Below, one piece after another: positions 22,891 to 42,800 of a DNA stretch of 64,000 nt. Under the pieces are notes generated by a model. It saw nothing but the letters and a program-made list of their open reading frames with translations. It was not told where the DNA came from and searched no databases. Origin of the DNA: Gavia stellata (taxonomy: Eukaryota > Chordata > Aves > Gaviiformes > Gaviidae); assembly GCF_030936135.1 (NCBI RefSeq), contig NC_082600.1:19971943-20035942 (forward strand), read 5' to 3'. Positions within the stretch are counted from its first letter, which is position 1; each line of letters opens with the position of its first letter. The translations under genes and the position numbers were made by a program.

Positions 22891-24647
22891 ACTCTTGTTT
22901 CACTTTTCTCTTCCATGCATCCCCTCCCTTGGGCCGTTTCCTTTACAGCTTCTCCCTTTGCAAGCACTCATGTCACTTCCTTCCCTTGGGGTGGTCAGAG
23001 GCTGCTCCCTTGCTGGAGCTCCTTGCTTTTAATGCAGACCCCAGTAGCTTTTTCTGTCCTTATGGGGAATATACTCGCTGTTCACTTTTCTCCTGATCTT
23101 TATTACTTTTACACTTCATCTTTGTGACTCAGGTTCAGACAATGTTGGAAAAAGTGGCAGGAGTTAAATTCTGCTGCAAAAGGTAAGAATTTAATTTTCA
23201 AATGTGTTTCTTTTACTGTTACGGCAGACTGTACCAGAATACAGTTCTTGGTTTAGCTTAATGCATTGCAGCTTTCCTTCAATCAGTTGAACCAACCTCT
23301 TTGTAGTTGGTGCTTCTAGCCAGCATTAACAGCCATATGCCCAATAAAGAAAGCCTTGCTCACCACGTGTCAAAGTTCTTCAGCCTCTCAAGCAATGATG
23401 AGATCAACTGCCATGATTAGAAAGTGCTAAAAAATCACTGGCTTTTTGTGACCTTTCCAAGGAGACAGATCTCATAAGGTTTATAAGAATGGGTAATAAA
23501 ACTTTGCTTGTTGTTTTTCTATCTCTAGATGAAAAACAACTCTATTTCAGGGTTCCTGTCATCTAGATTAAATAAAATAATCCATTCAGCTGTAGGGTTT
23601 GTTTTTAACAATGGACCACTAATTTTAACACAGAAAATCAAAACCTCTTGGCCTTGCTGCTACCATTGTTGTTACAGCACTGGCAGTTACCAAAGGAATT
23701 GCTCTGTGTGTAACTCAAATGTCTGTTACTGGCCGCCATTTGCTCCCACAGAAAGTTTCCAGAACAAAGACTGCGCATTGCTTAACTGTGGTATGTATAT
23801 GGAACTTTTTATATCAACCTTAAAAATCACATGTACAACATCTGGAAATTAATTACTTAAACTTAACAGATTTGTTTAGAAGGGAAGAATTCATCCTAAG
23901 ATTATGCTGCAGAAGGCCAAGCATGTGACTTGTAGTTTGACTTTCTGCATGTCTGCAACATGACAAACCATGCACCTCTGGCACCTGGGCTGGTCAGTGC
24001 CTGTGCCTTAACAGTATGTGCATCTTGCTTTGGGCAGCACACAGCTGTAGAACCTCCTCCGGTGTTGGTTCCTTTTAAAGACATTCTCTAACTAACTCAG
24101 AGTAAAGAAATCATGTTCATATAATGAACTATAATCCTCTTGGGGGGAAAAAAAAAATAAACTCTTAAATGTTACAAATACCTTACCCAAACATATTTAG
24201 ATCTTTAAACTAGGAATATTACTGAGTGCACACCTTGCTTTCTTCTAAGCACAAGTGCTAGATAGAGATGGGTACTTTTAAAGTGTATCTGAATGTTACT
24301 TAAGGTTGCATGTTTGTCATTAATTTTTATGTATATTTGACTCGGGACACTGAGGTACTCAAAAGTAGCTTTTGTCCTAGTTACTTAGCCCCTAAAAAGA
24401 GATCTAGAGCAGCAATTATACAGTAGTTGTGAAAGACTGCTATACCTAGCAAGGACTGACAGGTGGGGAACCTGCTTATGCACACCTCACTGCACTCTGT
24501 GGTACGTCAGCAGTGTGGTTTGGATCGCCGAGACAAACACTCATGTCACCTGCGGTTTTTCTTGGAAATAAATCTGACTAAAGCAACAGACAGTTCCCTG
24601 TAAATAGCAGGTCTTTGCCACCAAAACAGTTCAATTCAAATAAATGT

Positions 24648-24653
24648 TTTATT
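24648..24653 (-). terminator. PSMC1: PSMC1 poly(A) signal (AATAAA)
   Basis: Canonical AATAAA on the minus strand about 155 nt after the stop codon. A GT-rich stretch (tgttttggtgg) lies at about 24618-24628 downstream, as expected for a cleavage element. This implies a short 3' UTR of about 170-180 nt. Confidence 0.7.
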
Positions 24654-24805
24654 GGGAAATGAAGTGTTACACTGAATGAAAAACTGCCATCCACCACGAT
24701 TTAACCTCTTCAAGAATGAAAATTAGCTACCCTCTGTGGTTTTACTCAAGACTGTTATCCCAGGCCCAGGAAGAGTTCCTGATAGTCCCCAGAGAGACAG
24801 ATGAT

Positions 24806-33634
<8,829 letters not shown>

Positions 33635-33741
33635 CCTGCCTCGGAGCCGCACCGGAAACGCTGCCCCGACGGTGCCCGGCGAGGGACGCGGCGGCGGCGT
33701 CACTACGGGGAACGGCGAGGGCCAAACGCGAAAGGCGGCGA

Positions 33742-33750
33742 GGGCGGGGC
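33742..33750 (+). promoter_or_regulatory. GC box (Sp1-type)
   Basis: GGGCGGGGC about 110 bp upstream of the PSMC1 ATG, in the expected core-promoter area of a TATA-less housekeeping gene. Confidence 0.55.
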
Positions 33751-33792
33751 AAAGGCGTGCGGCGCTCGGGTGAGCGGCGCGAGGCAGGGGGT

Positions 33793-33798
33793 CACGTG
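33793..33798. promoter_or_regulatory. E-box CACGTG (USF/MYC/TFE-type)
   Basis: Palindromic CACGTG within GTCACGTGGC, about 160 bp upstream of the PSMC1 ATG. The flanking GTC and GGC fit bHLH-Zip sites. Occupancy cannot be seen from sequence. Confidence 0.45.
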
Positions 33799-34135
33799 GC
33801 TACGCCGCGCGGGCCGGCGGGTGGCGGTTGCTTGCGCCGGCAGCCGCCCGCCCGCCGTCCTCCCGTCCCGCGAGGGGGCGCGGGCGCTGGGCGTTGGCGC
33901 GGAGGGCCAGCCGCTGCCCGCCAGCCGCTGCCCCCTGGCCTGCCGGCGGGCCCGGGCCCTGCCCATTCAACCCCGCGTAGCCGCCCGGGCGCGGCGCGTG
34001 CCGCCTGGGTGGCGCGGGGGCCCTCGCGTGGGGCGTCGCGCGGCAGCCAGCGGCAGGGGGCTCCGCGCACTGCAGCGGCAGCCGCGGCCGCCCCGGCCTG
34101 CGCCGTGCCCCGACCGGCCGCGGGGGCTGTGACGT

Positions 34136-37100
34136 TTGCTTGGAGAGGCCCTTAATTCATCAGACCGAAGTCGTATCTAAATCGGTCCTCTTGAGGGCAG
34201 TGAACCGTTTACTGGAGAAAAAGTGATTTCTGTCCTCTTGCCAGAGGCTTTGTGGTCACGTTTCGACTACTACTGAAGTTGCAATAGCTTTTGAATACAA
34301 TTTCAGATTAATAACACTTCTCACTTTTCTTACCGGCAGACACGTGTTGTAATGGCTAAGTGGAAAAGACATTTTCAACAGTCTGCTAACAGCAGCTCTT
34401 CCTTCAAAATCATGAAAACGCCTTCTCCGCCATAGAAACCTAGAAGAAAGCCGAGTTCTTTTCCCGTGCGGTATTTCTCAGGTATTGTTACAGTTCAGCT
34501 CACATCACAAGAAGAAGCTCATGGTACGTATTAAAGCTCATAATAACCAGCTGCTGCAATATCCGTTCATATCCGTAAGAATGATACTAAATCCTCTGAA
34601 TATGTTGGGAAAGTCTGCCGTATCCTGGTAGTTGAAGTTACCTCCCTTAAGCACTACTACTTCACCGCTGAGAGATGGGTCTTCCTGGAAAGACCAAAAC
34701 GCTCTGGTTGTATTATGCCACACGTGGAAGCATTAAAGAGTTTGCAGCTCTTGCCTGCTTTGTATGCCTGCTTGGGGAGTGGTCCTGCTCCTGTCAGGTG
34801 TCGTGGGACGTTCTTTAAAATACGCTGTCACGAAGAATTAATCAGTCACCACTTAGCCTTGCACATACTGCAGGCTCTGCTTTTAATGTGGGGTGTGGTA
34901 CTCTGGAAGAAGATACGTGACCGCTGTAGAGGACAGCAGCTTTAAAGCTCAGGACAGTAGCCTGAAGTATGGAAGGGAACAAAAACAGAGCTAATGTTTT
35001 ACAACATTGATGGAAGGATCTTCTACTGAGACCATGTCCGGACTAGTATGCTGAGTACTGCTCGCAGCAAATGTTTTCAGAGTGCTACTGGTGCTGGTTG
35101 TTCTTCACCTGTAGCATGAGCTACCATGTGTTTTGACTGTTCCAACCATATAAATAGGCATTCATTCTGTGTATAAAATGCCAGTAACTCTTCTTCCAAA
35201 AGTTTGTTTTCCTGTAACATTTTTCCATCTGTGTTTTCAAAATAAATGAAGGCATCCAACCTTGTTGAAAGTTGTTTGCAGAGGGAGTAACCAGAAAAGC
35301 TTCTCAGTAATGAAAGAATGGGAATACAAATCAAAGTAAAAGTGAGGGGTTTTTTTGTATGTCTAGGAATGAAATCTAAGCTTCAGGAGTTTTAACTGCC
35401 AAGAAAGAAGAAACACTGCGACCTTTCTGCTAGGACTTGTTGCTGTGAGCTGACCTGTGTGGAAGTGTAGAAGCAGAGGAGGAATAGTGGCAAATATTTT
35501 TTGTGACCTGTGTTTAAAGTTATGGGTCTTTTTTCCTAGACCTGATACTTCCTTCTGTCTTTTGCATTGGCTAGTCAATATAAAAGCATATTTTTTTTGT
35601 GGGTAAGAACTGCTTTTCTTACAGGTAGCACTGTAAGAACACTGGTAAAGTTTCCAGGAAATCCCTCCCTCCAGATAAACATAACATTTATACCTACAAT
35701 GAGCTGTACCACTCTGTAATATACCTGGGGAAATGCAGTAGAAACTTTCACTGTCTGCTTTTGACATTCCCAAAGATAAAGCACAGAGTGAACATGAGCA
35801 TGTATGTGCTCAACCCACGACCAAACACCGGTTTTGGGTCAAGCCTGTTTTACACTGTCCTTGCACCAGGGGCTACATCCTTGTTTGGGCCCCGCAGCGG
35901 CAGCTCCCTCTCTGCCTGCTGCAGAACCGCAGTGCCTGCCTCTGCGGGAGCGCTGGCTGTGTCACTAATGAACTTAGGGGATCTTCAGATACTTTCTCTT
36001 TGGGCTGAAAACTCTGTGACAAGGTATTGTGGAGTGGTGTGGGGAGTCAGTATGGAAGGACAGGGTCTTTTGTGAGCATCACTATCAGCAGAAAGGTTAC
36101 AATCAAGATGAGGGTATAGTCAGAAAATACTTATATTCTGCTTTCACCCTGTTAACCAGCATATAGATTATATTTACGTCTGTCACTGTTTTCAGTGTAA
36201 AGATCAGAGTGTTCATGAAAAGGGCCTTCACTTCAGGGCAGTCAGTAGGATGTGTAGTATGTTTTGCTCTTTGTTTGTTTTTTCTTTCACACCTTCTCTA
36301 GAATTCATGTCTGAGTAGAGAATTTTATTTATTAAATACTAATGTAACTGGCTGGGCTGTGTAGAAAGGTGTGAGGTTTTGATCATTTAGTTTGGTTTGG
36401 TTCCATTTGTTCACAAGGGTTACTGTTTTGCACTGTGGATTTAATCTGACTTTTCTATTATTTTTATTCTTTTATGAATTAGCTGTATTTTTGTTATGGT
36501 ATCAGCTGTTCTGTAACTTTTAAGGACACTTGGAATGATATGAAAGGAAATAAATACAGATGTTCTTTGCTTTAATAACATTCACTTTATGGACTTTACT
36601 GTCCTACAGGATTGCGTCTGTATTTCTTTTAACCTTACAGTGTACAGATGCTAGAACATCCTCTCCCTCCAATATATGCAATTTTTCCTCTCTTCAACCT
36701 CACTTTAGATTCCGGCATACCCATATTTATTTATAATGATACCTGTAATTAGTAGTGCTGGTTATGATTCAGATTTCTTGTCACTTTTTTCTTACCAAAC
36801 CCTGATTTTAGTGGCTTGTAGCTTTGCAGTCTTTTGAAATAGAATTATTTCATAAACTGATCAAAATGGTAGGGGTGTAGGGTGAATCTAAAAGCTCAAC
36901 TTTGCTTTTGTGAGCTCACAAGGCACATCTGTGACAGCATGTCCGGTTTGTAGCCTTTCTAAATATTAGGAAATTATATATGGGAGCAACAATAAAAGGA
37001 TGTTGTCAAGATTGTCCCCCAGCTCTTTCGCTTAAATACATGCTGTGGAACAGCTGTGGCAGAAAACATGAATCACAGAAGGGAAATGCTGTGGTTTTTG

Positions 37101-38959
37101 AACCAACTTCCTGATGTGGGGTGATCTGGTTAATGGCTTTCAGTTCTTGGGGTTAGTAATGCTGGCTAACTGCAAGTGCTATAGACATGCGGTTCTGTAA
37201 CCTGACCGCTTGTCTTAACTTTCCACATCCAGATTTTTGGTTTGGTTACAGGGTATGGATAATAGGAAGTTTAAACAATAAATATGTTTAATGATCCAAA
37301 TGCCTCTGATTTTTTGTGTTACCCACACTAGAAAAAAACCAAAAGAGCGAGCAAGCAGGGGTAGCAGGAAAGAACACACAGTCCTTGTTTGCTAAAGATG
37401 AACATAGCCTTGGGGGCGTCAAAAAGCTTCTCTTCATATCAAAAAATATTAAGAGTTGTTCAGGGAGGGTAGTTTTTTTTGTGCTTTGTTTTTCTTAGTG
37501 TTTTCTGCTCCCTCTTCTTTATTCTGAAGTAAGCTTACTGCTGATCTTTTAGGCATATTGTGAAGCCCCCATCTCTGTTCCCAGGCTTTTGAGGAGGAAG
37601 AGGGCAGCTGAGGCTGGGGGAATATTGGAGTTGGGATTAGTACATAGAAAAGAGGTTTATTTTCCCTTTGCACGTAGAGGAAATTACTAGGCTTGCTTGT
37701 GTTGTTGATGTTAATTTGTCTGTCTTAATATATGTCTAGGTGCCTAGAGCTTTTTATGTTTAAATTTAAATAAACAAACCTACAGATAAGAAAAAGATTA
37801 ATCTTGCTATCATAGCTACATATAGTGGGTTACATTTTCAAAAGTTACAATTTAGACTCCCTCTTTTCATTGTGGGTTATGAACTTACATCCCCGTCATT
37901 AAATGAATAAAACTGCAGGTTATTAAGGACCATTTGGAAAAGATTAGGGTTTTTTTAAGTGTGTATGTGTCTAAGTACCCAATTAACCATTAAGTTTCTG
38001 TGCTGCTTACAAGTTGTTCAGACTTTTTATTCCCACCACCTACTAACTGTCATGTAACTATGTGAAGGGTAGTTAGTAGAAGGGTAATTACTCCTTGTAG
38101 GCTCCGCACAGAATCAACTAAGAGAAGTTTCTCCCCCAGTTCAGTACAAGGCTCATCACCTTCTGGAACAGTCTTTTACTTTACATTGCCCATCCAGGGA
38201 ACTAGGGACATGGCTTTTTTTAACTAAGCTGCTCAAATAAGTGCCTTATGTCAGGCAGCATGATTACTTCTTCCTTTTCCCATCACCAAGACTCAAATAT
38301 GATGATTTTAAAAATAGGAATGTCACCTTCATCTCCATTCTTTTCCTGAAGTCTGTATTGTACATTTGCACCAGTTCATTTTCAAAACGGAGTGGAAGCC
38401 TGTTAGCTTCAGCCCTAACTACATCAATGGCTCTAAGCTAAAACCCATTTGATTTGAATTATTTGGTATATACAAAGACAGCATTCCCTTAGAAAAGATT
38501 CACCTGATGTTTCACAAGTTGAATCGATAGTCATAACTTCTGTGACCTAGTCATAACTTCTGTTGACATAGTGTTGTGTTTCTAAACTGTGAACGGTGGT
38601 GGTCCTTATGCCTTCCTGATCCCTGGGATATTCTGTAACTGCCTTGCTCCCAGTGTGGATGAGAGCAGCTTTTGGCCTCCTCTGATCTGCAGTGACTCTG
38701 CTGCATCTTCATGGCACAAAGAGCTCTTGCCCTTCCTTTCTTTCCCTGCACATAATCGCCATGCTGTTACTCAAGAGAAAAGAGTAAACAGGAACTGAAG
38801 GCAACTTGCTGATTCCTCATTTCAGTGAAGAGCCCCAAGATGGATCCCCAGCTTTAGTGTGGCTTTATGGTAGTGAATTAGCACCAAACGGCTCTAACAG
38901 AATGGAGGATTAGGACTGCGACTACAGGCTTATCCCTCTAAAACATTAATACGTGTTCC
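34136..38959. other. Intergenic DNA upstream of PSMC1
   Basis: No coding exon, repeat family or RNA gene recognised. Mostly AT-rich, with T-rich runs and a 20-bp tandem duplication near 38529-38563. Short open frames lack any similarity I can name. Confidence 0.6.
38529..38563. repeat. Two-copy tandem duplication, 20 bp period
   Basis: The 15-mer agtcataacttctgt occurs twice in direct order (38529-38543 and 38549-38563), separated by gacct. A local duplication of unknown meaning. Confidence 0.8.
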
Positions 38960-39885
38960 CACTGTGCAACGGCAGCTGGAGAAGAGAGGAGTGAGAATAT
39001 GTGAGAGAACAACTCTGCAGACACCAAGGTCAGTGAAGAAGGAGGGCAGGAGGTGCTCCAGGCGCTGGAGCAGAGATTCCCCTGCAGCCCCTGGTGAAGA
39101 CCATGGTGAGGCAGGCTGTGCCCCTGCAGCACATGGAGGTCCACGGTGGAGCAGATATCCACCTGCAGCACGTGGAGGACCCCGTGCAGGAGCAGATGGA
39201 TGCCCGAAGGAGGCTGTGATCCTGTGGGAAGCCCACGCTGGAGCAGGCTCCTGGCAGAACCTGTAGACCCGTGGAGAGAGGAGCCCACACTGGAGCAGGT
39301 TTGCTGGCAGGACTTGTGACCCCGTGGGGGACCCAGGCTGGAGCAGTCAGTTCCTGAAGGACTGCACCGCATGGAAAGGACCCACGCTGGAGCAGTTCGT
39401 GAAGAACTGCAGCCCGTGGGAAGGACCCACGTTGGAGAAGTTCATGGAGAACTGTCTCCTGTGGGAGGGACCCCACGCTGGAGCAGGGGAAGAGCGTGAG
39501 GAGGAAGGAGTGGCAGAAATGACGTGTGATGAACTGACTGCAACCCCCATTCCCCCTCCCCCTGCACCGCTCAGAGGGGGAAGAGGTAGAGAAAATCGGG
39601 AGTGAAGTTGAGCCCGGGAAGAAGGGAGGGGTGGGGGGAAGGTGTTTTTAAGATTTGGTTTTATTTCTCATTATCCTACTCTGATTTTGATTGGTGATAA
39701 ATTAAACTAATTTCCCCAAGTCAAGTCTGTTTTGCCCATGATGGTAATTGGTGAGTGATCTCCCTATGTCCTTATCTCGACCTACGAGCCTCTTGTCATA
39801 TTTTCTCTCTCCTGTCCAGCTGAGGAAGGGGAGTGAGCGAGCGGCTGTGTGCTGATTAGTTGCTGGTTGGGACTAAACGACGACA
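38960..39885 (+). mobile_element. Avian ERV long terminal repeat, apparently solo
   Basis: I recognise a widespread avian LTR type. It has a repetitive 5' half built on ctggagcag units (39065-39486), a middle with gggagtgaagttgagcccgg and aagatttggttttatttctc, and a 3' part with aatttccccaagtcaagtc, ggtaattggtgagtgatctc and ctgtccagctgaggaagggg, ending near gactaaacgacgaca. No gag, pol or env sequence flanks it, so it is probably a solo LTR, perhaps ERVL-like. Ends are approximate and I could not find a clean target-site duplication. The open frames inside are chance frames over the repeat. Regulatory potential is possible but unproven. Confidence 0.8.
39065..39486 (+). repeat. Minisatellite of about 48 bp period inside the LTR
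   Basis: The unit core ctggagcag or a close variant recurs at 39065, 39146, 39187, 39238, 39290, 39338, 39387, 39432 and 39478, with steps of 41-52 bp after the first. It is often preceded by a cccacg- or cccgtggg-like stretch. The units differ by substitutions and small indels. Confidence 0.8.
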
Positions 39886-42800
39886 CCACCAGTGGTACCA
39901 AAGACTCCAGTGAGACTGTTTACCTGCTCAAATTGAAGCAAATGCCGAAGTGGATAGGTTCTACTGTGCATTGGAAAGGAGATGCTAAAATAAAGGAGAA
40001 ATACTTACAGTCTGACTTCCTGAAGAATTAAAAAACCACATTTTCTCTGCATGGTTAGGAATAATCTGGATGAACTTCATGTTCTTGGATATGAAGTCCT
40101 CCAGTCACACAACCTGAGTTGGCATTTGTTATATTCCTGAACATCCTTATGCTTAGTTTTCTGTTGTGAAATTTTATTTCTTGACTGCAACCACATTAAA
40201 GCAACATTTAGATATGCTAAAAATTAAATGTCTTGACAGCATTACATATAGACTTGCTTTGAAGCTTTGATTACTAAAATTATGTTTAGAAGAAGGTCAG
40301 ATAAGAAAGGTTACTGGCACCATTCTTTAAAACTAGCTGATAAGGTTTTATGCACTTATTTTTTGCAATAACTAGTTTAAGAGGTTTATTATTTAAGCTT
40401 GGAGTATAGTGTAAAATTTTCTGTGAACACAGAATTAAGGTTTTTTTAGTCCTCGTGGAAAGGAGATACCTTACTGGACCCATGAATCTTAACGCTCCAT
40501 TGAGAGGGAGGGTCATGAAGGGTAACTTAACAGACTGTGTGTTAAACTTCACCAACCATCTAAACAGATAGTATAAAAACAGCAATAGTGCTGCGCGTGT
40601 TTCTTTGGTTTTCTTGGTCATACACTTTGGGCCACACTCTGCCATCGGGTCGGTATGTGCAGGTCTCTGGAAGGCTGCAGGGCTGCAGCAGTGACTGGAA
40701 GCAGGAAGGGCTTTTCCCTAAGCACGGAGCTTCGGCGTGCGGTGGGCTGAGGTGCTGTCAGCAGCCAGAGTAACTCACGTGCTGCAGTGTATTAACCTGC
40801 AGCAGCTACTGCCACGTTCCCTGTTATCTGCGGGCTTTTCTCTAAGAGCCTGGGGTTGCCTCTTGCACCTACAGGTGGTTTTCTGGTCCTGAAACACTGC
40901 TGGTTACGGCATGGTGTGTTACAGTAATTGCCAGACTGACCTTTCCTCCCTCCTCACCTGAGCTGGCAAGACAGGCACACCTACACAAAAACTTTCTGCA
41001 TGAGGGTTTCTAACCCATGAAAATTATTTCTGTTGCACCACAAAACTCCATTTGCCAGTCTTTGCATTTATAATTAAAAACATTTCTTTGTGCTACCAAA
41101 ATTGCCTGATAGTGGCTTTAATTTGTCTCATTCTTTTAGATTAAGGGGTTACTAGCTAATAAAAAATTCCTCTTCATTAAGAAGTTTTACATCACTTTTT
41201 AAAAACCTCTTTTTATTAGTCAGAGGAAATCTATTTCTTGTCATGAAGTCTAAGGACCTAGTTAACAATTGAAATTTCCAAGTTACTTATGTTTTTGAAA
41301 TATGAGAAGTTTCAGATTATTTCTTGCTTCCAATAAAAGTGAAGATAAAGAATAAATTTGAAAACTAGAATGAAAATTTAGAAAAATTCTTAAGCATTTA
41401 TTTCATTTGGCATGTTCATTTTTCACTTTTTAAATATAAGTTAGCTAAAATTTATAAGCAGAAAGGCATTAACAAACCCCTTTTTATTTAAAAAAGCAAG
41501 TAGAATAAGTTGACAATGCTGAAGTTTTTCCCAAAGCTTTTCTTGAGTAAATAAATTAATTGTAACAAACCCTTTCTATAGTCTTATTTTTGAAAAAAAA
41601 AAAACAAAAACAAAACCAACAAACGCTTTCCAAAGAAAAATGTCTAACCAGATATTCCTAATTAGCTTTGGGAGGAAGTGACTAGTTTGTTCATTTTCCA
41701 GATTGACAACAACTTTAAATAAAGCTGAGCAAAGCTGGGTTTGGTCCTGTAGCCAAAAAGACCAAATTTAATACATCGAAGATTTATTTGAAGGGCAAAT
41801 GATGCCAAGTTGAATGGAGTAGAGGAAACAATTTGTGTCTGGAAAGGGCAGAGTTCATTCCAACATATCATTACAGTTGGAGGAAGGTATTCCCCTTAAA
41901 GTTGTATATTTGAGAGAGGGAGATCAGGAAATAAGGAAAAATTATCAACTGCTGAATAACAAGAATCATCATACGGAAATATAAATATGTGTTTCCTTTA
42001 TAGCTTAATGATTATTAAAGGGACAGCTGAGGAGTACAGCAAATGTCACTCTCAGGAGCTGGATTAATTACACTGCACTTAACTACATTGTAAACAGGAT
42101 GCTATAATTTTTACTTCCCCTTTCTGTTCTAGAAATTGAAGTGTGCTGCTGGCATGTTGTAAAAAATCTGTCCCATGCCATTTCCCCGCTGGCTGTGTTG
42201 GGGGTTGATTAGTGCCACAACTGGTATGTTTAAACCTATTTTTCTCCAGTATCTATTCATTTGGATAGCACATCTGAGTTTCCAGCTACTGACTCATCTG
42301 CATCACTTTATCTTCAAGTACTTACTCCTCTGCACAACAGCTCCCACTGATACCGGTATTGTGAAGTCTGACTACCACTGAAAAGCAGACTTCTTGAAGC
42401 AGGAATTATTTGGAACTGGACAAGCAGAATTCAAAACATCCAAAGTGAATGGACGCTTTCAAAAATTTTGATAATAAAATTCTTGGGAATATTTCAGTGC
42501 TGTAGCAAAGTCTGACACCTTGAAAACTGACTCATACATGTTTTCAGAATACTGCAGAACAAGTCACTATATTAAAAGTTACACTTGTAATATACTCTGT
42601 GTTCATAGGGTCTCATTTGGAAGTCTCAAAGCAACACACAATTCCACTAAGTTAAACCTCATAGTCTTGTAGGCAGGTAGGTGAAGGAGACTGTCTCAGT
42701 CTTATAATCCAACAGCTGAAGTGAAATTACTTCCCCTTTAGTGTATGCAGTATCAGATTCACCTCATTCACCTGGTGGCAAATACATTCCCATAGGTGAT

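Larger units (their letters stand above)
21112..24647. other. Convergent intergenic region with NRDE2 3' UTR
   Basis: Lies between the NRDE2 stop and the PSMC1 poly(A) signal. The first part must be NRDE2 3' UTR, but its end is uncertain. On the plus strand there is a variant signal ATTAAA at 21814-21819 and canonical AATAAA hexamers at 23343-23348, 23495-23500 and 23571-23576. A CR1 3' end lies at 22749-22890. I see no further gene. Confidence 0.65.

Noticed and set aside
38938..39605. Overlapping open frames on both strands with repeating CSSVGSS- or LEQF-like motifs
   Set aside because: They are translations of the LTR minisatellite. The periodic look of the protein comes from the DNA repeat.
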